Source: Bacillus sp. sid0103 (GTDB lineage Bacteria; Bacillota; Bacilli; Bacillales_B; DSM-18226). Taken from it: a DNA stretch of 64,000 bases. Positions 56,685 to 64,000 of this stretch are shown in pieces. The stretch lies in the NCBI RefSeq assembly GCF_019219025.1, contig NZ_JAHUWN010000016.1, positions 83,736 through 147,735 on the forward strand, written 5' to 3'. The position numbers and the translations under genes are program-made. The notes under the pieces are model-generated. The model saw nothing but the letters and a program-made list of their open reading frames with translations, was not told where the DNA came from and did not search any database. Every line of letters begins with the position of its first letter. Positions within the stretch are counted from its first letter, which is position 1.

Positions 56685-58751
56685 GCTATTTTTTTCAATA
56701 TCATATTTTTCAATCTTATAATATAAATTCCTAACTGACAATCCAAGCGTTTTTGCTGTCAATGTCTTATTCCCATTTAAACGAAGTAGGGTCTGTTTAA
56801 TAATTTTCGCTTCAAATTCATCCATCAAATCTGATAATGTTCGGTCGATCATCACGGAATCATTACTATTGCTTAAAAAATGTTCATTTGGACTTTTTTT
56901 ATTTTTTAATTCTGGCAAATGCTGCACATCAATAAACTGCTCATTATAATTCATAAAAATTATCGCTCTGCCAAGAATATTTTCTAATTCTCTTACGTTT
57001 CCTGGCCAGTCATAGTCCATTAATTGCTTTAGTGCAGCTGGAGTAATTCCTTCTACATTTCGTCCATAGTCCTGACTTATTTTTTGAATAAGCCTTTCAT
57101 TTAAAAGCGGGATTTCTTCTTTTCGCTTTCTTAATGGAGGTATTTGGATTGGCATCCGATTTAAACGATAATATAAGTCTTCCCGAAAGGAGCCTTTAGC
57201 AATACCCTTTTCTAAATTGACATTAGTTGCTGCAATGATCCTTACATTAATCAAAACAGGCTTTGTTCCTCCTACTCGAATGATTTCTTTTTCCTGCAAG
57301 ACCCTGAGCAGTTTTGCCTGTGTGTTTACTGGAAGTTCACCTATTTCATCAAGAAAAATACTGCCATTATTGGCTTCTTCGAAAAAACCTCTTTTTCCAC
57401 CTCTTACCGCTCCTGAAAAAGCGCCTTCTTCATAGCCAAATAATTCACTTTCCAATAATGTTTCGGAAATCGCTGCGCAATTGACCCTAATAAATTTGTT
57501 ATATTTACGGTCACTTGCATTATGTATAGCATGGGCAAATAATTCCTTCCCTGTTCCTGATTCACCGCGCAGGAGGACAGTTGCAGGAGTTTTTGCTCCT
57601 AATTTTGCTTGTTCAATCGCAAGCATCATCTCATCTGATTGACCAATGATATCTTCAAACGCATATTTTGCTTCGAGTTTACGGATAAGTTGGCGGGCGC
57701 GGTTCAATTCTCTATTCAGTGATTTGATTTCGGACATATCGTGGATGACACCCACACTGCCCTTTAATTTTCCTTTTACAATTATCGGCGCAACATTAAC
57801 AATTACTTCTCTTTTGTTTGGTCCCACCCTCATTGGTACCCCGCGGACAGCCCTCCTCGTTTGCAGAACTTTCATGTGCATACTTTCTCCCTCAGATATG
57901 TCAGCTGTAGCAGGCTGGCCAATTACCTGATCCTGGGTAAGTCCCGTAATCCGTGAGTAGGCAGGATTAATAAGGATCCCCCTGCCATTTTCGTCTACTA
58001 CAGATATCGCATCATCACTTGAATGAATAATAGCTTGAAGCATGGTTTGAATTTCTCTTAAATCTGTAAGTTCCTCAGCAAGATTAACAACTTCAGTAAT
58101 ATCTTTAAAAACTGCAAATGCCCCGATCAAGGTTCCATTTTCCTCAATAATAGGAATACGTGTAGTGATAATCTTTCGATCATTTTCCAAAATCATTTCT
58201 TGGTTTGCTTCAATTCTTCGTGATTCTAGAATGTATGGGAGCCGACTCGTTGGAATTACTTCAACCACGTATTTGCCGATTGCCTGCTCTTTCGTTACCC
58301 CGATAATTTCTTGTGCACGCTTGTTAAATAAGATGACTTTTCCGTACTTATCAATAACAACCATACCGTCATTTGTAGCATTAAAGATTAATTCCTGTTG
58401 ATAGGATTCATTTTTATGCTTTTCGATCAGATCTTCCTTTTCTTCCATAATCTTTGCAACTAGAAAGGCGACGCTGCCTGGAATCAAAACCGTATGTTCC
58501 TTTTTAACTTTTCGTAATTCTTTGAAAACTGATTCATCTCCAGTTACTTCAATAATAATCTCAATCTTATCAACTAAGTATGGATGCCAGTTGGTTCCTG
58601 TTTTAATCCCTTCTTGCCGTGCTAATAAAACGCCAGGTGCATCTAAATTTCGATCAATAACCGCACAAACCTTTAACACTTCAGATTCTTTTAAAATCTT
58701 TAAGATTGCTGTACCACCTTTTCCTGCACCAACAATCATAACGTTTTGCAA
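56676..58751 (-). CDS. bkdR: Sigma-54-dependent activator BkdR
   Basis: The 691-residue regulator has an N-terminal nucleotide-binding-like region ([11 protein letters not shown] at 7-17), two PAS domains (about 120-225 and 235-345), an AAA+ domain with Walker A GESGTGKE (396-403), sigma-54 contact loop GAFSGA (443-448; usually GAFTGA) and FLDEIGE, and a Fis-like HTH at the C-terminus ([19 protein letters not shown]). It sits directly upstream of the bkd operon and should activate it in response to branched-chain amino acids or their products. Confidence 0.96.
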   Translation of the reverse strand: MQNVMIVGAGKGGTAILKILKESEVLKVCAVIDRNLDAPGVLLARQEGIKTGTNWHPYLVDKIEIIIEVTGDESVFKELRKVKKEHTVLIPGSVAFLVAKIMEEKEDLIEKHKNESYQQELIFNATNDGMVVIDKYGKVILFNKRAQEIIGVTKEQAIGKYVVEVIPTSRLPYILESRRIEANQEMILENDRKIITTRIPIIEENGTLIGAFAVFKDITEVVNLAEELTDLREIQTMLQAIIHSSDDAISVVDENGRGILINPAYSRITGLTQDQVIGQPATADISEGESMHMKVLQTRRAVRGVPMRVGPNKREVIVNVAPIIVKGKLKGSVGVIHDMSEIKSLNRELNRARQLIRKLEAKYAFEDIIGQSDEMMLAIEQAKLGAKTPATVLLRGESGTGKELFAHAIHNASDRKYNKFIRVNCAAISETLLESELFGYEEGAFSGAVRGGKRGFFEEANNGSIFLDEIGELPVNTQAKLLRVLQEKEIIRVGGTKPVLINVRIIAATNVNLEKGIAKGSFREDLYYRLNRMPIQIPPLRKRKEEIPLLNERLIQKISQDYGRNVEGITPAALKQLMDYDWPGNVRELENILGRAIIFMNYNEQFIDVQHLPELKNKKSPNEHFLSNSNDSVMIDRTLSDLMDEFEAKIIKQTLLRLNGNKTLTAKTLGLSVRNLYYKIEKYDIEKNSMQ

Positions 58752-58937
58752 TTTTATTACCCCTTATAAGAAAAATTTTTCAAGATTACTTAAGAAATAC
58801 ATGCAACTTTTTTCATACCTATTTTATATCCAATCACAATCATTGACAAATTTTATCTATGTAATAAAATTTTCTTGAGATATAATCAAAATAAGACTTT
58901 TCATTTTGCAAAATTTGATATTGGAAGGATTTATTGT

Positions 58938-59177
58938 ATGAAGCGAATTATTGCCCTCATTATTGTATTAATTCCTGGTATACTAGCCGCTATTGGAATT
59001 AAATTAATGCGTGATATGTTATTCGGGATACTGCAAGCACCATTCCCTAATTTATTGCTTCAGTTTCTAACTGGTTTAGTCTTTTTTATCGGCGGTCTAG
59101 GGTTTGTCGCTGGATTTATCTTTCATCGCGATCGAAAAAGAAGCAAGGTTCAAAAAAGATTTAACAAATCAAAATAA
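58938..59177 (+). CDS. yqzF: YqzF-like small membrane protein
   Basis: This 79-residue protein has two membrane helices (about 3-25 and 37-62) and a basic tail (HRDRKRSKVQKRFNKSK), typical of the YqzF/DUF2627 family. ATG 58938 has GGAAGGA upstream. It is divergent from bkdR as in B. subtilis. The function is unknown. Confidence 0.88.
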   Translation: MKRIIALIIVLIPGILAAIGIKLMRDMLFGILQAPFPNLLLQFLTGLVFFIGGLGFVAGFIFHRDRKRSKVQKRFNKSK

Positions 59178-59201
59178 AAAGAGGCCACTAAGGTCTCTTT
59201 T
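59176..59201. terminator. Bidirectional terminator between yqzF and yqiK
   Basis: AAAAGAGGCC and GGTCTCTTTT pair (one mismatch/wobble) around 4-5 bases. The hairpin includes the yqiK stop codon. Confidence 0.75.
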
Positions 59202-59916
59202 CAAATTGTTTTCGTATTCTTAACGCCTTTACTGGGTCGTCAGTAATTAGTGCCGTGCAGTTTATATTAAAAAGACGACGCAGATCCACTTCATTATTTA
59301 CAGTATAGGGTCGTACAGCTATTCCATTGTCAATTGTTTTTAGGATAACTTCATCTGAAATTGTCGAGTATTTAGGATGTATCCCTTTCGCATGAATTGC
59401 TTTGGAATAGACCCAAGGCATGTAGATTCCTTCAAGAAAAAGAGGAGCCGTTTCTATTTCTGGTGCTAAACGAAAACTATAGACGATACTATAATGATTA
59501 AACGAGGAAATAATAATTCTATCTACTAACTGATATTTGTAAATAAGCTTAATGATTTTTTCTTCCATTCCTTTATAGGGAAAAAGTCCATTTTTCAGCT
59601 CTATATTACATAATAATTTATTGGTGGTCAGCCATTCAAACACTTCTGTTAATGCAGGTATGGGTTCTATTATGTTGTCTTTTTTATTAGCATTCAATTT
59701 CCGAAGATCTTTATATAAAAAATCTTTTACAAACCCTTTACCGTCTGTGGTTCGATCGACTTTTTCATCATGGATGACAACTATTTCCCCGTCTTTAGTT
59801 AATTGTACATCCAATTCTAATCCGTCAGCTCCAGCATTCGCCGCTTCTATAAAGGCTCTTAGTGTATTTTCTGCAAAAGAAGCGGAATAACCACGATGCG
59901 CAAAAATCTGAGTCAT
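59188..59916 (-). CDS. yqiK: Glycerophosphodiester phosphodiesterase YqiK
   Basis: This 242-residue GDPD TIM-barrel enzyme has AHRGYSASFAENTLRAF near residue 6 (catalytic His and Arg/Glu), GLELDVQLTKDGEIVVIHDE near 33 (metal ligands and second His) and NIELKN near 105. It hydrolyses glycerophosphodiesters to glycerol 3-phosphate and alcohol. There is no signal peptide, so it is cytosolic. ATG 59916 is chosen because homology begins there; the ORF's first 40 residues are spurious. Confidence 0.94.
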   Translation of the reverse strand: MTQIFAHRGYSASFAENTLRAFIEAANAGADGLELDVQLTKDGEIVVIHDEKVDRTTDGKGFVKDFLYKDLRKLNANKKDNIIEPIPALTEVFEWLTTNKLLCNIELKNGLFPYKGMEEKIIKLIYKYQLVDRIIISSFNHYSIVYSFRLAPEIETAPLFLEGIYMPWVYSKAIHAKGIHPKYSTISDEVILKTIDNGIAVRPYTVNNEVDLRRLFNINCTALITDDPVKALRIRKQFEKRP

Positions 59917-59953
59917 AATTTCACATCCCAACTTAATATAGGAGGAATACCAA

Positions 59954-60094
59954 ATGAAACCCTTACAGTTATCAACTGAAACTGCTATTAAACTTTCCCA
60001 AAAATTAAATGTGCCGATAGAACAGCTTATGCACATGCCTCAACATATTCTTATTCAAAAACTGATGGAATTGGAAAGTGAAAAAGATAATTAA
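59954..60094 (+). CDS. YycC-like small protein
   Basis: This 46-residue ORF (MKPLQLSTETAIKLSQKLNV, then PIEQLMHMPQHILIQKL) closely resembles B. subtilis YycC, especially around LMHMPQHIL. GGAGG lies 8 bases before the ATG. It is divergent from yqiK with 37 bases between starts, and it is followed by a terminator. No function is known. It is located here rather than at the B. subtilis yycC locus. Confidence 0.82.
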   Translation: MKPLQLSTETAIKLSQKLNVPIEQLMHMPQHILIQKLMELESEKDN

Positions 60095-60136
60095 TAACTA
60101 CTACCAAGTTATTTAACCGAATAAGAAAGTATAGAA

Positions 60137-60164
60137 AAAGCCTTCATTCTTTTGATGAAGGCTT
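60137..60164. terminator. Bidirectional terminator between yycC-like gene and spo0A tail
   Basis: AAGCCTTCAT and ATGAAGGCTT form a perfect 10-bp stem with a 7-base loop. On the minus strand T5 follows, so this is the original spo0A terminator. Confidence 0.85.
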
Positions 60165-60182
60165 ACATTTATTTTATTCTTT

Positions 60183-60272
60183 TCAAGATGCCTTATGCTC
60201 TAGACGAAGCTTATCAGCCACCATGGCAATAAATTCCGAATTAGTTGGCTTCGCCTTCGACATGCTTACGGT
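60183..60272 (-). pseudogene. spo0A: 3' fragment of spo0A, separated from the rest by an inserted element
   Basis: Reading the minus strand, the last 29 codons give [14 protein letters not shown], then [15 protein letters not shown] and TGA, the C-terminus of the sporulation master regulator Spo0A (one change, S for T, from B. subtilis). Upstream of the Thr codon the match stops at once: in place of ...SISSLFGY the frame reads ...TEGKTLID, from element DNA. The rest of spo0A must lie beyond the far end of the element. Whether the element supplies a replacement 3' end there cannot be seen in this window. Confidence 0.92.
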
Positions 60273-60285
60273 ATCTATCAACGTT
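60255..60285. other. Left attachment junction (attL) in spo0A
   Basis: Spo0A homology ends at 60272-60274 (the bases coding T and part of the preceding Y). The recombination core must lie in or just left of this point. The exact core needs the right end of the element. Confidence 0.6.
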
Positions 60286-60366
60286 TTGCCTTCGGTATTA
60301 GTGTACCATTCCGATAAATTCATCGCAATCTCATACGAAAATTCATCGGAGTAAGGGGACGTAAAA

Positions 60367-61386
60367 ATGCAGAAGTTTCACTTTAAACAACGTAGTAAAA
60401 TTAGCGTAAAAATGGACATCGAAAAACATATCGAAAAATTCTTGGAAGCACGACGGCTGGAAAATAAATCGCCTAAAACGATTAAGTCGTATGGTCAAAC
60501 GCTAGGCAAGTTTGCGGAATGGTTAGAATGCGCTAATTCATCCGAAATCACCTCGGACATTATTCGGGAATACATTCGCTATATGACCGAAGAAAAGGAA
60601 AAGTGGAGCGATCACCCAACGAACCCAACGCAAGGAGTCGGAGTGTCGCCTCGTACTATTAACAATATTATCCGAGTCCTACGAATATTCTTTAATTTTC
60701 TAGTTAAGGAACGAATTATCTCGCAGAACCCAGCGGCCGGCATTAATTATCAGAAGGAACAAAACGATACTTTCGAGATATTTTCGGATGACGACGTTAT
60801 CAAGTTATTAAACGCTCCGAATAAGAAAATGTATACCGGCTTTCGCGATTACGTTATGATGCTGGTATTAACAGACACCGGCTTACGCATTAGCGAATTG
60901 ACGAGTATAAAACGCGGTGATATTAACTTCCAAACCCGTCAAATCGTAATTCACGCAGAGAACTCAAAAAAGAGCGAAACGCGCGTGGTCCCAATTTCGC
61001 AAAAAACTACGAAGGAAATTGCGGAGCTGGCCGACTTTATTAACGGTGACGACAACGATTATGTATTTCTAACGCAGTTCGGTGAGCGCTACCTTGCTGA
61101 TACCTTCGCGAAAATGCTTAAGAAATACGGCAAGAAGGCCGGCATTCAAAACGTGAGGGTATCGCCTCATACTTTCCGCAATTATATGGCGGTCAAGTTT
61201 CTTAAGTCAAAAGGTGATCCGTTTACATTAATGAGGATACTCGGACATAAAGACATATCGATGACAAATCGCTACATTAAATATAGTGACATGGATATAT
61301 CGGAGCAGTTTGAGATGTCCAGCCCGGTTATGAATTTAATTGACTCCGGGAACAATCGGAAGCGCGGAAGGTTGAAGTTTACTTAA
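60367..61386 (+). CDS. Tyrosine recombinase (element integrase)
   Basis: The 339-residue integrase has an N-terminal core-binding domain (about 17-120, with [16 protein letters not shown]) and a catalytic domain with R174 (TGLRISEL), K201/K202, H268-x-x-R271 (SPHTFRNYM), H294 (LGHKD) and nucleophile Y303. All catalytic residues are present, so it should be active. AAGGGG lies 8 bases before the ATG. Only about 95 bases separate its start from the spo0A junction, the usual place for an integrase next to attL. It has no N-terminal arm-binding domain typical of lambda Int. Confidence 0.95.
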   Translation: MQKFHFKQRSKISVKMDIEKHIEKFLEARRLENKSPKTIKSYGQTLGKFAEWLECANSSEITSDIIREYIRYMTEEKEKWSDHPTNPTQGVGVSPRTINNIIRVLRIFFNFLVKERIISQNPAAGINYQKEQNDTFEIFSDDDVIKLLNAPNKKMYTGFRDYVMMLVLTDTGLRISELTSIKRGDINFQTRQIVIHAENSKKSETRVVPISQKTTKEIAELADFINGDDNDYVFLTQFGERYLADTFAKMLKKYGKKAGIQNVRVSPHTFRNYMAVKFLKSKGDPFTLMRILGHKDISMTNRYIKYSDMDISEQFEMSSPVMNLIDSGNNRKRGRLKFT

Positions 61387-61394
61387 TAATAGAA

Positions 61395-61418
61395 GAAAGC
61401 CGTCCTAATTACTGGGCG
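61395..61418. terminator. Hairpin between the integrase and the convergent membrane gene
   Basis: GCCGTCC and GGGCGGC pair (one G-U) around 8 bases, followed by a T-rich tract on the plus strand. It overlaps the 3' end of the minus-strand gene. Confidence 0.65.
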
Positions 61419-61657
61419 GCCTTATCTTTTTTCAGGTATTTAATGATGTAAGATAGTCCGATTAACAATCCCCCGTTTTGTAGCGGATAAACTATATCAT
61501 TTAAAATTTGCGTGATACGTATAGGATCTGGTTTCTCACCGTCAGCAACATATTGAGTCGCGTTATAATAAATCGTTGAATCAATTCCACTAATTATTCC
61601 TATAACTATAACGACCCATCCCGTAATAAAAAGTATTAAAGTGATATTTTTCTCCAT
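61409..61657 (-). CDS. Small membrane protein, unknown function
   Basis: This 82-residue protein has two hydrophobic segments (about 5-24 and 58-74) with a polar stretch between them containing YYNATQYVADGEKPD. It is not recognised. The two-helix size range is shared by holin-like and small phage superinfection-exclusion proteins, but nothing in the sequence proves either. GGGGGCGGTGC lies upstream of the ATG as a weak ribosome site. Confidence 0.7.
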   Translation of the reverse strand: MEKNITLILFITGWVVIVIGIISGIDSTIYYNATQYVADGEKPDPIRITQILNDIVYPLQNGGLLIGLSYIIKYLKKDKAAQ

Positions 61658-61927
61658 TTCGCACCGCCCCCTACTAATCTATATGTTTATTGTACTATAA
61701 AATATTCAGAAAATCAGTAAATATTTACCAGCATCAGTCTTCGTCAATCCGCGTCACTATGCGTTTTTAGGCATAAAGAAAGTCGCCACGTCGCAATGAC
61801 GAGGCGTTGTTCAAAAGGACAGCCCCATAGGACTTCCCATGTAATATTTTTAGTTCGCAATTAGTTCCAATTATGTACCATTTCCTAATGAATGTTATTA
61901 TGATTTAGTGGAAGGAGGTGGATACAA
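61658..61927. promoter_or_regulatory. Divergent intergenic region in the element
   Basis: The 270-base gap holds the promoters of the two divergent genes. It includes a hairpin, CGCC-A-CGTC with GACG-A-GGCG (61783-61805). A TATGAT near 61900 could be the -10 of the 207-residue gene. No known regulator site is seen. Confidence 0.4.
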
Positions 61928-62551
61928 ATGGATGATAAACTTAACTGGAAAGACAAATTAAATTTAACTGTTGAAACAGGTCTGCAACTTGTTCCTTATG
62001 TTGGTGGTGCTTTAGCCACTGCTTATTTTGGAACAAAGCAAGAAAAGCGTTTTAAAAGATTAGAGACATTTTATCAAGAATTCTCACACCGAATAGAACA
62101 GCTTCAATTGCAATTGCCTCCTGTTGAATCACATGATCAAGATAAACTCATTGCTCTTATCGAAGAGTTGAATGCGAAAGTTGAAAATGAGATTACAGAA
62201 CAAAAAAGAGCATATTTAAAAAAGTATCTTTATAATATACTTTCATCGCCAACTAACGAAAACTTCGATGAAAGAAGGTTCTTCCTAGATACGTTATCTA
62301 GCATGACTCTTTTAGAGTGTGAAATTCTAACTTTTTTGTATCATCAAAATCAACCTGTTAAAGTAGGAACAATCACAAAGCCAGGATTGGTTCAATATGC
62401 TATTGTTGGTGCAATTGGACGATTAAAAATGTATGGCTTTTTACGAACATCAACTCAAGATCTTCAAGTTGGTGATGTCGATAATACTCTATTAGAATTA
62501 GTTACTCCTAGTGATTTTGGACTAAATTTTATTAAATTTTGTTTGGAGTAA
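61928..62551 (+). CDS. Unknown element protein with N-terminal membrane-like segment
   Basis: The 207-residue product has a short amphipathic or hydrophobic segment (GLQLVPYVGGALATAYFG, near 18-35), a charged coiled-coil-like region (36-110) and a C-terminal part resembling a winged helix (LLECEILTFLYHQNQPVKVG, then IGRLKMYGFLR). GGAAGGAGGTGG precedes the ATG by 6 bases and a strong terminator follows. It is AT-rich compared with the integrase. It could be cargo, such as defence or exclusion; no family is recognised. Confidence 0.8.
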   Translation: MDDKLNWKDKLNLTVETGLQLVPYVGGALATAYFGTKQEKRFKRLETFYQEFSHRIEQLQLQLPPVESHDQDKLIALIEELNAKVENEITEQKRAYLKKYLYNILSSPTNENFDERRFFLDTLSSMTLLECEILTFLYHQNQPVKVGTITKPGLVQYAIVGAIGRLKMYGFLRTSTQDLQVGDVDNTLLELVTPSDFGLNFIKFCLE

Positions 62552-62556
62552 CAGAG

Positions 62557-62581
62557 ACCTGAGTTTTCTCAGGTTTTTTTA
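62557..62581 (+). terminator. Terminator after the 207-residue gene
   Basis: ACCTGAG and CTCAGGT form a 7-bp stem with a 4-base loop, then T7. The opposite strand of this site encodes the end of a small minus-strand ORF. Confidence 0.9.
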
Positions 62582-62697
62582 TTTATTATTATTAAGATTG
62601 TAAAACAACTTAATATAAAAAGTAACCAAATAAACCAATACCTTATTAGGTGTTGCAAAGGTGTTAAATTAATTAAATCCTGAAAAAAATGAGCCAT
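62569..62697 (-). CDS. Candidate 42-residue membrane peptide in the element
   Basis: The minus strand encodes MAHFFQDLINLTPLQHLIRY and then one strongly hydrophobic helix (WFIWLLFILSCFTILIII) ending NKKT. GGAGGTGG lies 9 bases before the ATG. The ORF overlaps the terminator of the plus-strand gene tail to tail. The size and layout resemble type I toxins or small phage membrane peptides, but this is inference. Confidence 0.5.
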   Translation of the reverse strand: MAHFFQDLINLTPLQHLIRYWFIWLLFILSCFTILIIINKKT

Positions 62698-62718
62698 ATA
62701 CTTCAACCACCTCCAAGT

Positions 62719-62777
62719 TTATTCTAACAAAGAAAACGCCTTTATTAGAATAAAACAAATAAAGCGTTTAAATAAAA
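62719..62777 (-). promoter_or_regulatory. Overlapping inverted repeats upstream of the 42-residue ORF
   Basis: TTATTCTAA (62719-62727) and TTAGAATAA (62745-62753) are perfect arms. A second pair, AACGCCTTTATT and AATAAAGCGTT, overlaps the right arm. The two hairpins cannot form together, as in attenuators. It lies just upstream of the ribosome site. Confidence 0.45.
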
Positions 62778-62863
62778 AGGACGCTCAGCAGAAACCGAAC
62801 GCCAATACAAGAGGTTCTTTGCTCCATGCGACCAACAATGGAAAATCGCACTTCATCGCAAAA

Positions 62864-62885
62864 TAAAAACGCCCTATTAGGCGTA
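62864..62885 (-). terminator. Terminator at the end of the 161-residue gene
   Basis: On the minus strand ACGCC and GGCGT pair around 6 bases and T5 follows. The stop codon lies in the hairpin. Confidence 0.7.
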
Positions 62886-63362
62886 TCTTGCTAATACTGC
62901 GGTTTTCAGTTTGCAATACTTTGCTGCATCAGTAACCGTCTTGCTTAATAATGCCTTCTCGAACAATTTACTCAGGTTTTCTATATCGTCCTTAATACCG
63001 GTTACGTCGATGGTAGCAGGATCGACGTCTTGACCACGAAACAGAATATCGTCGTCGCCCTCGATAAGTAGTTTACCGAAATCAGTTATCGAGAATTTAA
63101 TTTCCGACTGATTCACCGCTGGAATCGTTTTTTGCATGTGTAGTTTCCACGCTTTCGTATTAAAGGCAATTACTTTAACCGAATTAATTCCGGAAGGTAT
63201 AATTACCCGATCCCCGACGCAATATTCCATTTCGTATCCTCCGGTTCCTTGCAATGAAATCACGATATTGCTACCGTCCGTTTCAACGCGAGCAAATCCC
63301 CATCCCGTCGAGTCTACCGTTTGATTACCTACACCTGTAACTACTTTTCTTTCAATAGCCAT
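62877..63362 (-). CDS. Phage-like protein of unknown function
   Basis: The 161-residue protein has a beta-rich N-terminal two-thirds (GTGGYEMEYCVGDRVIIPSG near 40) and a helical C-terminus (KDDIENLSKLFEKALL). It looks like a small virion or tail accessory protein but is not recognised. Its ATG overlaps the stop of the upstream gene (TAATG), the tight coupling common in phage structural operons. It ends at a terminator, so it is last in its operon. Confidence 0.75.
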   Translation of the reverse strand: MAIERKVVTGVGNQTVDSTGWGFARVETDGSNIVISLQGTGGYEMEYCVGDRVIIPSGINSVKVIAFNTKAWKLHMQKTIPAVNQSEIKFSITDFGKLLIEGDDDILFRGQDVDPATIDVTGIKDDIENLSKLFEKALLSKTVTDAAKYCKLKTAVLARYA

Positions 63363-64000
63363 TATTGATTACCCCCTAAGTTTAATTCTCCGTCACGAGC
63401 TTTTTGTTCCATAATTGCATTGAGACTGTCGTAAGCCTGGTCAACTTTACTCTTTTGCTTTTCAACAACTTCCAAAGGATCAACGAACACCGGCATTGGT
63501 TCGTCATTCTTCTCGAAATAAATTTCCGGATTTTGATAATGGCGGACTACTTCTGGCGTAAATAGTTCGGAGATTATCGAGTAATCAACATTCACCGAAG
63601 GATCATCGCCAGGTATCATCAGCAAGAATAGTTTGTTATCAATTGTGTTATCGACTTCTTCGATTACGTCGTAAGCTTCCGCAACATCAACTGGGGTATG
63701 GTCGGCTTTTAGTTTATCGAAAGCCTTTGAAAGCCCAATTTTATGTTCACCGGTTTGGAATTGACCAGCTAACTCATAGAAGTTCTCTAAAACTAGACTA
63801 GCGTATGCCGAATCAGGCGTCTTTTGTAAGAAAGACTGTAAATCGTTGAATGCGGATTTCTCGTCTTTAAGCGCCATTTTAAACCTCAATTCCGAAAAAT
63901 CACGGCTAAACTTTGCGCGAGTTGCTTCATCCGCTGATACGAAACTCTTCTCGATTGTTTCCTTCGCTAGTTTCTTAGCATTAGTTAAGTAAAGCTGATA
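63362..64000 (-). CDS. Element protein, N-terminus beyond window
   Basis: The frame is open from 64000 to the stop at 63362, giving 212 residues with no N-terminus in view. The ATG at 63877 and the TTG at 63889 are internal: coding-like sequence (KKLAKETIEKSFVSADEATR, then FSELRFKM) continues upstream of them. The protein is acidic and mostly helical, with a proline-rich stretch near PMPVFVDPLEVV. It is not recognised; position suggests a phage structural or assembly protein. Confidence 0.75.
   Translation of the reverse strand, partial: YQLYLTNAKKLAKETIEKSFVSADEATRAKFSRDFSELRFKMALKDEKSAFNDLQSFLQKTPDSAYASLVLENFYELAGQFQTGEHKIGLSKAFDKLKADHTPVDVAEAYDVIEEVDNTIDNKLFLLMIPGDDPSVNVDYSIISELFTPEVVRHYQNPEIYFEKNDEPMPVFVDPLEVVEKQKSKVDQAYDSLNAIMEQKARDGELNLGGNQ

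Larger units (their letters stand above)
60273..64000. mobile_element. Integrated element (prophage-like) in spo0A, left end
   Basis: The DNA right of 60272 has no counterpart in the Bacillus gene order. It begins with a tyrosine recombinase reading inward and carries unknown small genes and a minus-strand pair of virion-like genes of unknown type. Codon use in the integrase and the last two genes favours TCG, CGA and ACG more than the flanking host genes. The element continues past the window, so its size and type (prophage, ICE or phage remnant) are unknown. Confidence 0.88.

Noticed and set aside
61783..61805. Hairpin as a terminator in the element
   Set aside because: No T run follows on either strand at the right distance and no gene ends there.
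63362..63889. A complete 175-residue protein starting at 63889
   Set aside because: The same frame stays open to the window edge with coding-like residues, so the start shown is internal.

Overview
The window is a Bacillaceae chromosome segment: low-GC DNA, strong AGGAGG-type ribosome sites, frequent TTG/GTG starts and many endospore genes. Gene content and order follow the dacF/spoIIA to spo0A arc of Bacillus subtilis closely, with local gains and losses. The genus cannot be fixed from the sequence alone. The last ~3.7 kb is foreign.

Layout. (1) 1-6.1 kb, minus strand: a shortened spoVA operon (AA, AB, AEA, AF only), then sigF-spoIIAB-spoIIAA and dacF, with recognisable SigH, SigF and SigG promoter sequences and a Spo0A box. 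(2) 6.1-9.6 kb: deoB-punA-pdp nucleoside catabolism under a consensus cre site. (3) 9.7-15.7 kb: xerD, yqzK, fur, spoIIM, an EndoQ-like yqxK overlapping nudF, a divergent mciZ, yqkF and yqkE. (4) 15.9-19.6 kb: a ketone-body/leucine module (scoB, scoA and thiolase, divergent from HMG-CoA lyase). (5) 19.6-33.3 kb: yqkD, yqkB, a frameshifted CDGSH gene, SOS-type uvrX, yqjQ, yqjP, T-box-proI, a glycosyltransferase, namA, rnz, zwf and the Pol IV gene yqjH. (6) 33.4-48.2 kb: a peptidase, propionate/methylmalonyl-CoA genes (pccB, epimerase, mutA, mutB, meaB), Prli42, an L,D-transpeptidase, yqjA, the arginine transporter artPQR with an ARG box, an M20 amidohydrolase and brxB. (7) 48.4-58.8 kb: the bkd operon (ptb-bcd-buk-lpdV-bkdAA-bkdAB-bkdB) behind a near-ideal SigL promoter, with its activator bkdR. 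(8) 58.9-60.2 kb: yqzF, yqiK, yycC and the last 29 codons of spo0A. (9) 60.27-64 kb: an integrated element interrupting spo0A, starting with a tyrosine recombinase and running off the window.

Together the genes form a sporulation-control block and a large branched-chain amino-acid/propionate catabolic block. Bcd and BKD turn Leu/Ile/Val into acyl-CoAs, Ptb/Buk take energy from them, the leucine arm ends through HMG-CoA lyase, SCOT and thiolase, and the valine/isoleucine arm can end through epimerase and B12-dependent mutase.

The most striking features are the element inside spo0A, the absence of spoVAC, spoVAD and spoVAEB from the spoVA operon, and a family of five MITE-like repeats. All five repeats lie downstream of stop codons in the same orientation relative to the gene, and at least three lie between a stop codon and a terminator.
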